Notes: generated from the letters alone by a model not told the origin. Shown: positions 1 to 7,328, numbered from the stretch's first letter. The stretch: DNA of 11,102 bases from Acinetobacter sp. (GCA_030152675.1 JASLIY010000342.1:1-11102); one strand, 5' to 3'. Numbers and translations are program-made.

Positions 1-47
1 GCCGCAGTGTTATCGCGTCAAAACCAAAGTCTAAGTCCGCGCTGCTC

Positions 48-105
48 AATCCCAACAATCTCCAAACAACTCAGGCCGCTATGCCTGAGTTGTGGATTTG
101 GGATT
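48..105. repeat. Long imperfect hairpin
   Basis: The outer arms AATCCCAA (48-55) and TTGGGATT (98-105) pair perfectly. The inner arms ACAACTCAGGC (66-76) and GCCTGAGTTGT (83-93) pair perfectly around a 6-nt loop, with a further TCC/GGA pairing between the two arms. It lies just past the end of the reverse Nudix gene (stop at 178-180), so it could end that transcript; on the reverse strand the inner stem runs into a weak T-rich stretch. It could also end a forward gene lying left of the window. No good U-tract is present on either strand. Positions 106-177 hold nothing I can recognise. Confidence 0.6.
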
Positions 106-177
106 AAGGATGTGGCGTGATGGGCTGAGAGGGTTGTCGACTGAATGAGTGAGGTTGCTTATGATCGCGCAACCGGC

Positions 178-726
178 TTAACCGGTATGGTCGAGACGGG
201 AACCCAAGGTTTCTAAATGCATCGGAAAGTTTTGTTGTTTCTGATCCGCATAAAAATGTCTTAAGGTACGTTCAACACTCGGGAAGGCCAGTTGTTCCCA
301 TGGAATTTCATCTTCGGCAAACAAGCGTGACTCAATGGTTTCCTCACCGGCACCGAACTGACCTTCGATCAGTTTGGCTTTAAACAGGACATAGATTTGA
401 CCGATCCGCGGAATATTGTACATACAGTAGAGATGTTCAATGTCGACTTCCGCTTCGGCTTCTTCTCGAGTTTCCCGTGCCGCACCTTGCTCCATGGTTT
501 CATACAGTTCCATATAGCCGGCGGGCAAGGTCCATAAACCATAGCGCGGTTCAATTGCACGTCGACACAACAAGACTTTGTTTTGCCATGTAACCAAAGC
601 ACCACAAATGACTTTGGGATTTACGTAATGAATAAAACCACAGCTGCCGCACACTTGACGAAGTTGATGATCACCTAAGGGGATTTGTTCTTGTGTTGGA
701 TGCCCACATGCAGTACAGAAACTCAT
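178..726 (-). CDS. Zinc-ribbon Nudix hydrolase (ADP-ribose/FAD pyrophosphatase-like)
   Basis: A Nudix enzyme that should cleave a nucleoside diphosphate linked to another moiety, in the cytoplasm. An N-terminal zinc ribbon is visible as C4-x2-C7 and C26-x2-C29 (Nudix_N_2 type). The Nudix box starts at G70 within LPAGY, with E76 and R84-E85-x2-E88-E89; the usual glycine after the EE pair is E91. The ribbon plus the NPK...GLWTLPAGY signature resembles the family containing plant NUDX23, which acts on FAD and ADP-ribose; that substrate is inference by similarity. The chosen start is ATG at 726 (182 aa). An in-frame TTG three codons upstream at 735 is also possible, and neither has a clear Shine-Dalgarno. 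The gene diverges from a second Nudix gene across a 138-bp spacer. The family call is confident; the substrate is not. Confidence 0.9.
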   Translation of the reverse strand: MSFCTACGHPTQEQIPLGDHQLRQVCGSCGFIHYVNPKVICGALVTWQNKVLLCRRAIEPRYGLWTLPAGYMELYETMEQGAARETREEAEAEVDIEHLYCMYNIPRIGQIYVLFKAKLIEGQFGAGEETIESRLFAEDEIPWEQLAFPSVERTLRHFYADQKQQNFPMHLETLGSRLDHTG

Positions 727-813
727 AAGCGTCAAGGAAAATTAGCGATGGCTCAGCATAACTGAAAATTTCAGCATGCGCATCATTTCTAGCCTTATCT
801 GTGAAATTTACGC

Positions 814-858
814 TATGATGATTCGATAACAAGCAATAACAAAATGAGGTCATACTGA
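814..858 (+). promoter_or_regulatory. Possible promoter -10 and leader of the CoA pyrophosphatase gene
   Basis: TATGAT at 814-819 is a five-of-six -10 match, but there is no convincing -35 at 16-18 bp. The leader contains GAGGT (846-850), about 14 nt before the ATG at 865. It also contains a five-codon mini-ORF ATG AGG TCA TAC TGA (844-858) just ahead of the gene. In the same spacer CTGAAA-A-TTTCAG (762-774) is a palindrome that might be an operator for the divergent pair. I found no convincing reverse promoter for the other Nudix gene. Confidence 0.35.
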
Positions 859-864
859 AAGAAA

Positions 865-1494
865 ATGTCGGATCAATTGTTAACCCGTGTATTAGAGCAG
901 CGTCTACGATTTGCGAGACGAACACGACCTGCACATGCTGCGGTGTTAATTGCCATTACCCAAGAAGCAGAACCCAAAGTGTTGCTCACACGCCGTTCGA
1001 TCTATCTCAACAACCATGCGGGGGAAGTATCCTTTCCCGGGGGCAAACGCGATCCTACTGATTTGAGCAATATTGATGTGGCGCTGCGAGAAGCTTGGGA
1101 AGAAACTGCGCTAAATCCTTTTGATGTCAAACTGATTGGCGACTTGCCGATGGAACGTGCCAAAAGTGGTATTTTGGTCAAACCTGTGGTGGGGTTGATT
1201 CCTCCCAAAGTCGAGTTGATCGCACAACCCACCGAAATCGATCGTATTTTCTTTGCTTCCTTAACCGATCTGATCGCTGCACAGCCGATGCCCTATGAAG
1301 TGCGTTTGGCACGTCAGTCGATTTATTTTCCGAGTCTACAGGTTGAAAATGAAGTGATCTGGGGCTTGACTGCACGCATTCTGATTTCCTTATTTCAATA
1401 TGGCTTAGATGTACATAAGCAGTGGCCATTTTTACTCAACTCACCGGCCTTTAAGGCACGCGCGTTTCAACAGCTACCGAAGAAACACAAGTAG
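865..1494 (+). CDS. CoA pyrophosphatase, NudL-like Nudix hydrolase
   Basis: A cytoplasmic Nudix enzyme expected to split coenzyme A or acyl-CoA into 3',5'-ADP and (acyl-)phosphopantetheine. The UPF0035 signature of this subfamily precedes the Nudix box: LLTRRS at 40-45, then H51 and GEVSFPGGKRDPTD from 53. The box itself runs G60 to about L83, with R75-E76-x2-E79-E80. As in E. coli NudL, the spacing in the box is one residue longer than the canonical pattern and Asp replaces the first Glu. KPVVGLIPP at 106-114 and the following E-rich segment also match NudL. At 209 aa it has the normal family length. The start is the first ATG; the SD is weak (AAAGAAA) with GAGGT a little far upstream. A bulged hairpin around 1528-1553 downstream may contribute to termination. 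Confidence 0.92.
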   Translation: MSDQLLTRVLEQRLRFARRTRPAHAAVLIAITQEAEPKVLLTRRSIYLNNHAGEVSFPGGKRDPTDLSNIDVALREAWEETALNPFDVKLIGDLPMERAKSGILVKPVVGLIPPKVELIAQPTEIDRIFFASLTDLIAAQPMPYEVRLARQSIYFPSLQVENEVIWGLTARILISLFQYGLDVHKQWPFLLNSPAFKARAFQQLPKKHK

Positions 1495-1554
1495 CGCATA
1501 AGATCAACCCAGATGATTGGCTTCATCGGCACACTTTTCTAGACTGGTGTCGCC

Positions 1555-1583
1555 TAGACTGAACGATTTAAAATCGATATAAA
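1555..1583 (+). promoter_or_regulatory. Probable sigma70 promoter of the gamma-carbonic anhydrase gene
   Basis: The -35 TAGACT (1555-1560) and -10 TATAAA (1578-1583) are separated by exactly 17 bp. The spacer holds the palindrome CGATTT-A-AAATCG (1564-1576), a plausible operator. The -35 lies in the second of two CTAGACTG direct repeats (1539-1546 and 1554-1561), 15 bp apart. The implied 5' UTR is about 130 nt and contains the hairpin CAGCAT/ATGCTG (1615-1632). Confidence 0.5.
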
Positions 1584-1718
1584 GAATAAGTGATTGAGAT
1601 AAATGAGTTTTCAGCAGCATGATTCGATGCTGACTCGCGTGGCACAAATCTAGTCCACGGCTGAATCACAACAGCACTGATGATGGACAATCGAGATTGA
1701 ATAAGAGGATGCAACAGG

Positions 1719-2249
1719 ATGATATACGCATTTAAAGGCCATGCGCCAAAAGCGATGACGCAACCGTGGGATGGTTGGGTCGCAGACAATGCCACTGTGA
1801 TCGGTCAAGTTGAACTAGGCAAGCAGGTCAGTGTTTGGTTTGGGGCGGTGGTTCGTGCAGATAACAGTCCGATTCGGATCGGGGACTTTAGTAATGTGCA
1901 AGAAAATGCCGTACTACATACCGACATGGGGATTGATTTAAATATTGGCAACTATGTCACGATCGGTCATCAGGCCACTTTACATGGTTGTAGCATCGGC
2001 GATAACAGTTTGATCGGGATCAATGCAGTTGTGCTCAACAACGCCGTGATCGGCAAGAACTGTATTGTTGGTGCCAATGCCTTGGTGCCTGAAGGGAAAG
2101 TGATTCCAGACAACTCCTTGGTGGTGGGTTCACCGGCCAAAGTGATTCGCAGTTTAGATGCCACTGCCGAAGCGGCATTAACCCAGAGCGCCATGCATTA
2201 CGCCACACATTATCAAAACTTTATGCAGCTTGAAGAAGTCGAGCTTTAA
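1719..2249 (+). CDS. Gamma-carbonic anhydrase-like hexapeptide-repeat protein (YrdA/PaaY family)
   Basis: A left-handed beta-helix protein of the gamma-carbonic anhydrase superfamily; such proteins are trimeric with metal sites between subunits. Hexapeptide repeats ([LIV]-G-x4 type) run from about residue 24 to 145. The three metal-ligand histidines expected from the family are H67, H84 and H89 (the last two in [10 protein letters not shown]). R46, D48 and Q61 match the conserved Arg-Asp and Gln of the archaeal Cam enzyme. At 176 aa it matches YrdA/PaaY-type proteins, which lack Cam's acidic loop. Many members show little or no CO2 hydration activity, so the ligands support metal binding more than a specific reaction. 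The start is the ATG at 1719, with AAGAGG about 10 nt upstream. It appears to be transcribed alone, with 187 bp before the next operon. Confidence 0.9.
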   Translation: MIYAFKGHAPKAMTQPWDGWVADNATVIGQVELGKQVSVWFGAVVRADNSPIRIGDFSNVQENAVLHTDMGIDLNIGNYVTIGHQATLHGCSIGDNSLIGINAVVLNNAVIGKNCIVGANALVPEGKVIPDNSLVVGSPAKVIRSLDATAEAALTQSAMHYATHYQNFMQLEEVEL

Positions 2250-2374
2250 AGCCAGTCCTGACCTGATCGCTGAGGTGCAATCAGCCGAGCAAAATTGAAC
2301 ACAGCGTCAAATCCGTGCCCCGTACTGAAATGCTCTGCGCTAAAGGCTTGTGTAAAGAAGCGTTTAGATGCATG

Positions 2375-2398
2375 TATATTATCTCGCGCTATCGAGAT
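2375..2398 (+). promoter_or_regulatory. Probable -10 and operator-like dyad of the tsaB operon
   Basis: TATATT (2375-2380), or TATTAT overlapping it by two bases, is a good -10. No clear -35 lies at the right distance; TTGTGT at 2348-2353 is 21 bp away. Immediately after it, ATCTCG (2381-2386) and CGAGAT (2393-2398) form a perfect 6-bp dyad with a 6-nt spacer, sitting over the expected transcription start. It could be an operator or a 5'-end RNA hairpin. The last bases overlap the start of the first leader mini-ORF. Confidence 0.4.
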
Positions 2399-2414
2399 GA
2401 GTGGAGTAGAATGA
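2397..2414 (+). CDS. Putative leader mini-ORF 1 (MSGVE)
   Basis: A five-codon frame, ATG AGT GGA GTA GAA TGA. Its stop overlaps the ATG of the next mini-ORF as ATGA (2411-2414), and its start lies within the promoter-proximal dyad. There is no evidence that it is translated. It is listed because it forms the first link of an exact chain of overlaps ending at tsaB. Confidence 0.2.
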   Translation: MSGVE

Positions 2415-2446
2415 CTGCATTTTTAGTAAGGGTAGCTTGTGCATGA
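2411..2446 (+). CDS. Putative leader mini-ORF 2 coupled to tsaB (MTAFLVRVACA)
   Basis: An eleven-codon frame starting at the ATG at 2411, with GGAG at 2403-2406 a few bases upstream. Its TGA (2444-2446) overlaps the tsaB ATG (2443-2445) as ATGA, the usual geometry for translational coupling. The tsaB start itself has AAGGG (2428-2432) about 10 nt upstream, so coupling may assist initiation. Function is inferred purely from arrangement. Confidence 0.3.
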   Translation: MTAFLVRVACA

Positions 2447-3108
2447 AATTGCTGGCATTGGAAACTGCCAATGAGCAGTGTTCGGTCTCGATTGTTGATG
2501 CGACACAGACATTATTTTTTCAACAAGATGATCGGCCAAAAGCACAAACTCAGACCATCTTGCCCCTGATCGAACAGGGCTTGAACCAGACCCAACTCAG
2601 TGTGGCTGAGTTGACTGCGATTGCGTTTAGTCGGGGTCCAGGATCGTTTAGTGGGGTACGGATCAATGCGGCGGTTACACAAGCGTTGGCTTGGGCGCAT
2701 GACTTGCCGGTGATTGCCGTGTCCACCTTACAAGCCTTGGCACAGGCAGCATACCGTGAGCAGCAGTTGACGCAAGTGACTGCAGTGCTCGATGCACGAA
2801 TGAAAGAAGTTTATATCGCCAGTTATGTCCTCGATGCAGATCAGATCATGCGTCCGGTGGATGAAGAAAAACTGCTGAGTTATGAGCAGGCCATTGAATA
2901 TCAAAAATATACCCTAGTGGGTTCCGGTTCAGCTTTACTTAAGCTTGATCAACAACACTACGCCAACATTCACGCCAATGCCTTAGACATTGCGACGATT
3001 GCACGCCTCCATGCACAGCAAAAACAATGGGTCGATGCCGCAGAAGCACTTCCCGTGTATTTACGAGACAATGCTTGGAAAAAAATTTCAGAACAAGGTA
3101 AAGCATAA
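2443..3108 (+). CDS. tsaB: tRNA threonylcarbamoyladenosine biosynthesis protein TsaB
   Basis: TsaB is the Hsp70/actin-like-fold partner that scaffolds TsaD and TsaE, which transfer threonylcarbamoyl from TsaC's product to A37 of ANN-decoding tRNAs in the cytoplasm. The N-terminal LALETANEQCSV strand and the hallmark SRGPGSFSGVRI (63-74; family GPGSFTGLRIG) are clear, as is the C-terminal PVYLRDNAWKK segment. At 221 aa it has normal TsaB length and lacks the longer TsaD metal-binding region, which separates the two paralogues. The ATG at 2443 is chosen because it begins the conserved MKLLALE; an in-frame TTG at 2437 sits only 4 nt after AAGGG and cannot be excluded. uppP begins 14 bp downstream, so the two are almost certainly cotranscribed. 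Confidence 0.95.
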   Translation: MKLLALETANEQCSVSIVDATQTLFFQQDDRPKAQTQTILPLIEQGLNQTQLSVAELTAIAFSRGPGSFSGVRINAAVTQALAWAHDLPVIAVSTLQALAQAAYREQQLTQVTAVLDARMKEVYIASYVLDADQIMRPVDEEKLLSYEQAIEYQKYTLVGSGSALLKLDQQHYANIHANALDIATIARLHAQQKQWVDAAEALPVYLRDNAWKKISEQGKA

Positions 3109-3122
3109 ATTTAGGAAAGCAC

Positions 3123-3947
3123 ATGGATCTTTTACTGCTCCTCAAAGCGGCCATTATGGGTATCGTCGAGGGGATTACTGAGTTTCTACCGATTTCGAGT
3201 ACCGGACATCTCATTCTTGCTGCTGAGCTGATGGATTTCTGGACGAAAGAAAAAAGTGATGTATTTGTGATCGCAATTCAGGTCGGTGCGATTGCTGCGG
3301 TGATTTATGAATACTGGGCCAGACTTTGGGGCGCAGCCACAGGCTTGTTTACCGGTGAAAAGAAAGGTCGTCATCTGGGCATCAGCCTGATCTTGGCCTC
3401 GATTCCGATCATGCTGGTGGGGCTGACCTTGGGGCAAACCGTCAAAACCTTATTGTTCAATGATATTTCGGTGGCCTTGGGCTTGATCATCGGTGGCTTA
3501 ATCATTTGGTGGGTCGAGAAAAACCCACCCAAGATCAATGCGCAAGAAGTTGAAAATATCTCGATCAAAGAAGCCATGTATATTGGTTTGATTCAGGTCT
3601 TGGCGTTGATTCCGGGGACTTCGCGTTCAGGTGCCACCATTATTGGCGCCATGATGCTCGGGGTTTCACGTAAAGCTGCGACTGAGTTTTCATTCTTTTT
3701 GGGTATTCCGGTGATCGTCGGGGCAGGGCTGTTGGATCTGTATCAAAGCTATCACGTCTTTGATAGCAGCCAAGATTGGTGGGTGCTCGGCTTTGGTACC
3801 TTGGTGTCTTTCGTCTCGGCCTTGATCTTGATTCGTGTCTTGGTGGCTTATGTGGCCAAACGTGACTTTATGGTCTTTGCTTGGTATCGCATCGCGTCAG
3901 GCCTGATCATCCTTCTCTTTGCGTTAACAGGCTGGAAATTATGGTAA
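3123..3947 (+). CDS. uppP: Undecaprenyl-diphosphatase UppP/BacA
   Basis: An inner-membrane phosphatase that converts undecaprenyl pyrophosphate to undecaprenyl phosphate, recycling the lipid carrier for peptidoglycan and other envelope glycans; overproduction gives bacitracin resistance in known cases. The first motif, [18 protein letters not shown] (13-30), carries E16, E20, S26 and H29. The second, PGTSRSG (164-170), carries the catalytic-region R168. These match E17, E21, S27, H30 and R174 of the E. coli protein. At 274 aa with several hydrophobic segments it fits BacA-type UppP. AGGAAAG lies just ahead of the ATG. It is the middle gene of the tsaB-uppP-rsmJ operon, and its stop overlaps the rsmJ start by 7 nt. 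Confidence 0.97.
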   Translation: MDLLLLLKAAIMGIVEGITEFLPISSTGHLILAAELMDFWTKEKSDVFVIAIQVGAIAAVIYEYWARLWGAATGLFTGEKKGRHLGISLILASIPIMLVGLTLGQTVKTLLFNDISVALGLIIGGLIIWWVEKNPPKINAQEVENISIKEAMYIGLIQVLALIPGTSRSGATIIGAMMLGVSRKAATEFSFFLGIPVIVGAGLLDLYQSYHVFDSSQDWWVLGFGTLVSFVSALILIRVLVAYVAKRDFMVFAWYRIASGLIILLFALTGWKLW

Positions 3948-4747
3948 GCGAAATTCGCTTATTTGCCGTGAGCAGCTGTCTCGCGCAAGCACAGCACTAT
4001 CAAAGCTTGCTTGCGACGCGAGCGGTGGCGGTGACCGTGGTGGAGGTAGAACAGCTCAATGCACGTTTCTTGCGTCAGCATCCTGAGCTGGCCTTATGCC
4101 TTGATGAGCACGGCCTGTGGTTGAGTGCCGAGGGCATGAAAATGCAGCCGGATTGGCGGGCTGAAAGCAGTCGACTGAAACGTGCCAGTCTCAAGTCAGA
4201 AATGATTGCCCGTGCTTGTCAGCTCGGTGAAAAGCCCACGCTGATCGATGCCACTGCGGGTCTGGGACATGACAGTTTGTTGATGGCACATTTGGGTGCA
4301 CAAGTTACCTTGATCGAACGGCATCCGATTCTGTTTAGTTTGTTGGAAGATGCCAAAGCCCAAGCCGCACAAGATCCGTATTTGGCGGATACTGTGGCGC
4401 GGATGACGCTGGTCTTTGCCGACTCTGCTGGCTATTTGGCACATTGTGCTGAACAGCAACAGCATGTTGACGTGGTCTATCTTGATCCGATGTTTCCGCA
4501 GCGCGATCAGCATTCGGCCAAAAAACAAGCCCAAGTCAAAAAGCAGATGCAGTTGCTGCATCGCTTATTGCCTGAAGATGGGGAGATGGATTTGGGCGAT
4601 CAACTGTTGCCGTTGGCACGTCATATTGCCAAACGCGTGGTGGTCAAACGGCCACGACTGGCAGTATATTTAGCAGCACAGTCACCCGATCATCAGTGGT
4701 CAGGTGATGCATGTCGATTTGATGCTTATTTCAGCATGGCTGAATGA
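3941..4747 (+). CDS. rsmJ: 16S rRNA m2G1516 methyltransferase RsmJ
   Basis: A SAM-dependent methyltransferase that modifies the 2-amino group of G1516 in 16S rRNA of the small subunit (YhiQ/DUF548 family). The SAM-binding loop [11 protein letters not shown] starts at residue 102, an acidic residue E126 follows in the second strand (TLIERHP), D161 lies in the next, and the catalytic-type DPMFP is at 182-186. KRPRLA near 237 also matches the family. At 268 aa it is slightly longer than E. coli RsmJ (about 250). The frame stays open upstream to an ATG at 3881, but that would bury 60 nt in uppP. The ATG at 3941 overlaps the uppP stop and begins the conserved region, so it is preferred. It is the last gene of the operon; no clear terminator follows. 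Confidence 0.93.
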   Translation: MVSEIRLFAVSSCLAQAQHYQSLLATRAVAVTVVEVEQLNARFLRQHPELALCLDEHGLWLSAEGMKMQPDWRAESSRLKRASLKSEMIARACQLGEKPTLIDATAGLGHDSLLMAHLGAQVTLIERHPILFSLLEDAKAQAAQDPYLADTVARMTLVFADSAGYLAHCAEQQQHVDVVYLDPMFPQRDQHSAKKQAQVKKQMQLLHRLLPEDGEMDLGDQLLPLARHIAKRVVVKRPRLAVYLAAQSPDHQWSGDACRFDAYFSMAE

Positions 4748-4774
4748 AGCGTTTTGTTAATAGATTCAATACTT

Positions 4775-4851
4775 TTGATTAAACTGATATATAGTGAAGC
4801 GTCGCGTTGTTGATTATATAGTCCATAATCCAATGGTTTAAAAATTGATTA
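4775..4851 (+). repeat. Three TTGATTA repeats at exact 35-bp intervals
   Basis: TTGATTA occurs at 4775-4781, 4810-4816 and 4845-4851, each start exactly 35 bp from the last. The first and third extend to TTGATTA-N2-CTGAT. They fill the 139-bp AT-rich spacer before the C13 peptidase gene, where a promoter is expected. TATAGT (4790-4795) and TATATA (4815-4820) are -10 candidates without good -35 elements. Regular spacing suggests, but does not show, repeated protein binding; chance in AT-rich DNA remains possible. Confidence 0.35.
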
Positions 4852-4886
4852 TGCTGATTGAAGCCATCTGCCCAAACTGAATTTTT

Positions 4887-6362
4887 ATGATAGACCTTAA
4901 ACCCTCGATTAATTTTTGGCATGATTTCAAAAGTAACCAACGAGCAGGAATGTGGTTATTTTTAGGGTCACGAAAGTCATTACAAATCGTACGACCCTCG
5001 ATATTACAGTTAATTTTTTGGGGAATCTTGGGCGGCAGTGCCAATAGTTTATTTAGTTGGCTCTCGACCGGCACACACGGGGTATTTAATCAGCAAGGTC
5101 TGATTAGTTATGCACTGTGGCCATTTATTGCATTGATCGTGGGGATTTTCTTATCCCAGCGCACCAATAATGCCCGGCTGATGTTGGTACCGGCTTTATT
5201 ATGGTTGGTGCTCGATACGCATATTGCGATCCTACAAAGTATAATTCAGTACTTGCTGGTACTCGATGTACTGCCTCTGTTTATCTATGACTTCTTGCCG
5301 ATTATCTTCATGGTGCTGTTCGTATGGCAGAGTTTGGCGGTGGTCTGGGTCTTCGCCCGTGAATTACAGTGGCCATGGTGGGAACGTGCACTGATTATCG
5401 GCGCGACGCTATTTACCTTGGTGGTGTGGCAGTTATCTGTTCGTGATCAACCGATTTGGAAAACCATTCCCGTTGAGCCGAGTATCTCGGAGCAAGCCTT
5501 TTATGCACAGCCGAAACTGTTGCAAGAGGCGTTGGATAAAATTCAGTTTGGCGATTTTGCACAAACCCAGTGGTACTTTTTAGGGGTGGGCGGCGCCAGC
5601 TATCAAGATGTATTTAAAATCGAAATTGAACGCATCAAAGAACAATTCGATACCCGCTTTGCCACCTTTGGTCGCTCGATTGATTTGATCAATAATCCTG
5701 AAACCATGACCACGCGCCCGATTGCCTCCAAGAGCAGTATTGAAATGGCCTTGAAGCGCATCGGTCAGCAGATGAACCGCGAAAGTGATGTGTTGTTTAT
5801 GTACATGACCTCACATGGCGGCAGCGGGCAGTTTGAACTGTCCAATGATCCGATTGACTTAGACAACGTTGATCCAAAATGGCTGCGTGAAGTGCTGGAC
5901 AAGTCTGGTATTCGCTGGAAAGTCATTGTGATTTCGGCATGTTATTCCGGCAGTTTTATCCCAGCCTTGCAATCACCAGATACCTTGATCGTGACCGCTG
6001 CTGCGGCTGATCGCGAATCTTTTGGTTGTAATAGCGAATCTGATTACACCTATTTCGGTCGTGCCTTCTTTGATGAAGCCATGCGTGAACAAAAAACCTT
6101 AAAAGGGGCTTTTGAGCAAGCCTCGCAAACCGTGGCGAAATGGGAAAGCGCACAAGGCTTTGAGCCTTCAGAACCGCAATGGGTTTTGGGTAAAAATATG
6201 GAATTGATGTTGCCTCAGTTGGAGCATTCTTTGTTCCCACAACCGCAGCAATTACCGCAAACCGCGCCAGCAGCATCAGCGCAAGCGCAGGGCAGTCAAG
6301 CAAGCGTGTCACATGGGACAGCGCTGCAACATGCCTCACCGGTTGCGGCACAACATCCTTAG
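4887..6362 (+). CDS. Membrane-anchored C13 family (legumain-like) cysteine peptidase
   Basis: A 491-aa protein with a membrane half and a caspase-fold peptidase half. About five hydrophobic segments lie at roughly 38-59, 72-90, 98-126, 128-157 and 167-185. Residues 225-375 resemble peptidase family C13 (legumain/GPI8): a His-Gly dyad at H310-G311 in MYMTSHGGSG and the nucleophile C352 in VISACYSGSF. The 42-residue spacing is near that of legumain (H148, C189). The tail from about 452 is rich in Gln, Ala and Pro and is probably disordered. Substrate and biological role are unknown; bacterial C13 proteins are poorly studied. The ATG at 4887 lacks a recognisable SD, so the start is less certain; M22 is the next in-frame ATG. 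The gene appears monocistronic or leads into fghA 55 bp downstream. An antisense frame inside it looks like a shadow. Confidence 0.88.
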   Translation: MIDLKPSINFWHDFKSNQRAGMWLFLGSRKSLQIVRPSILQLIFWGILGGSANSLFSWLSTGTHGVFNQQGLISYALWPFIALIVGIFLSQRTNNARLMLVPALLWLVLDTHIAILQSIIQYLLVLDVLPLFIYDFLPIIFMVLFVWQSLAVVWVFARELQWPWWERALIIGATLFTLVVWQLSVRDQPIWKTIPVEPSISEQAFYAQPKLLQEALDKIQFGDFAQTQWYFLGVGGASYQDVFKIEIERIKEQFDTRFATFGRSIDLINNPETMTTRPIASKSSIEMALKRIGQQMNRESDVLFMYMTSHGGSGQFELSNDPIDLDNVDPKWLREVLDKSGIRWKVIVISACYSGSFIPALQSPDTLIVTAAAADRESFGCNSESDYTYFGRAFFDEAMREQKTLKGAFEQASQTVAKWESAQGFEPSEPQWVLGKNMELMLPQLEHSLFPQPQQLPQTAPAASAQAQGSQASVSHGTALQHASPVAAQHP

Positions 6363-6417
6363 GCTGTAGTATCTTAAAGTAAGATGACTTTATCAAAATC
6401 AAATACATAGGAGCAGC

Positions 6418-7257
6418 ATGATGCAGTGCGTTCAAAACAATAAATGCTTTGAGGGTGAACAACGGATTTATCAGATTGAAAGTCAGCATTTAGCTGGGGA
6501 TGCGCGTTTTGGGATTTATTTGCCGCCACAAGCATTGCAAGGTCAGGATTGTGCTGCTGTTTTTTATTTGGCAGGTCTAACGTGTAACGAAGAAACCTTT
6601 GCGATCAAAGCACATGCACAGCGTATGGCTGCGGCATTGGGTCTGATCTTGATCACGCCTGATACCTCACCGCGTGGTGAGCAGGTGGCCCAAGGCGACA
6701 GTTGGGATATCGGGCAGGGGGCAGGTTTTTATCTCAATGCCACCCAAGCGCCGTGGGCAGCGCATTTTCAGATGCAAAGTTATTTGATCGATGAACTCTA
6801 TCCTCTGATTTTAAAAGATTTCCCTGTGGCTGCAGGTCGCGTCGGAATCTTTGGGCATAGCATGGGCGGTCATGGTGCATTGACTTTGGCGTGGAAATTC
6901 CCCGACTTATTTAAATCTGTCTCTGCATTTGCACCGATCTGTGCGCCGAGCCAATGTCCTTGGGGTGAAAAAGCCTTTACTCAGTATTTGGGTACAGATC
7001 GTGAAGCGTGGAAACAACACGATGCCACTGAATTGCTGCGTGCAAAAGGCGCTTTGTTTACGGAGGTCTTGATTGATCAAGGGCTGAAGGATCAATTCTA
7101 TGCGCAGTTACATCCCGCCCAATATCAAGCGGCATGTGAACAGGTTGGACAAAAGCTCACGCTAAGACAGCATGAGGGATATGACCATGGTTATTACTTT
7201 ATCCAAAGCTTTATGGATGAGCATCTCAACTTTCATGCTGCGCAATTAAGCGTTTAA
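6418..7257 (+). CDS. fghA: S-formylglutathione hydrolase
   Basis: A cytoplasmic esterase that hydrolyses S-formylglutathione to formate and glutathione, the second step of glutathione-dependent formaldehyde detoxification. It has an alpha/beta-hydrolase fold of the esterase D type. The nucleophile elbow is GHSMGGHG with S148; D225 (in DQGLKDQF) and H257 (in YDHGYYF) complete the triad, close to S149/D226/H260 of human esterase D. YLAGLTCNEETF near the N-terminus is also a family signature. At 279 aa it has normal length. AGGAG (6409-6413) precedes two successive ATGs, so initiation at 6418 or 6421 is equally plausible. The usual partner, a class III alcohol/formaldehyde dehydrogenase, is not in the window. 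A small AT-rich hairpin, ATCTTA/TAAGAT (6371-6385), lies upstream. Confidence 0.95.
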   Translation: MMQCVQNNKCFEGEQRIYQIESQHLAGDARFGIYLPPQALQGQDCAAVFYLAGLTCNEETFAIKAHAQRMAAALGLILITPDTSPRGEQVAQGDSWDIGQGAGFYLNATQAPWAAHFQMQSYLIDELYPLILKDFPVAAGRVGIFGHSMGGHGALTLAWKFPDLFKSVSAFAPICAPSQCPWGEKAFTQYLGTDREAWKQHDATELLRAKGALFTEVLIDQGLKDQFYAQLHPAQYQAACEQVGQKLTLRQHEGYDHGYYFIQSFMDEHLNFHAAQLSV

Positions 7258-7272
7258 ACAATATATAAAAAA

Positions 7273-7301
7273 TTATCAACGCGTTATAAATCAGTTATGA
7301 T
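7273..7301 (+). promoter_or_regulatory. Probable sigma70 promoter of the DUF898-M48 unit
   Basis: TTATCA (7273-7278) and TATGAT (7296-7301) are 17 bp apart and match the sigma70 consensus at four and five positions. The palindrome AACGCGTT (7278-7285) overlaps the end of the -35 and the start of the spacer, where a repressor could act. The implied start near 7308 gives a 5' UTR of about 105 nt that contains the long hairpin at 7329-7373. Confidence 0.5.
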
Positions 7302-7328
7302 GCGATTATTCAATTTTTAATTTCTTCA

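Noticed and set aside
2..34. Possible C-terminus of an upstream forward gene (PQCYRVKTKV then TAA)
   Set aside because: Only ten codons; a second frame stays open to 107, so the true frame cannot be decided from this window.
3881..3940. 60-nt N-terminal extension of rsmJ from the ATG at 3881
   Set aside because: The extension lies wholly inside uppP coding sequence with no SD. The ATG at 3941 gives the normal N-terminus and a typical stop-start overlap.
4196..4561. Reverse frame of about 121 codons opposite rsmJ
   Set aside because: It covers the strongly conserved SAM-binding region of rsmJ on the other strand and shows no family features.
5956..6489. Reverse frame of about 177 codons opposite the C13 gene
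   Set aside because: It lies antisense to the conserved peptidase domain, is low in acidic residues with Arg/His/Pro-rich stretches typical of shadow frames, and has no recognisable domain.
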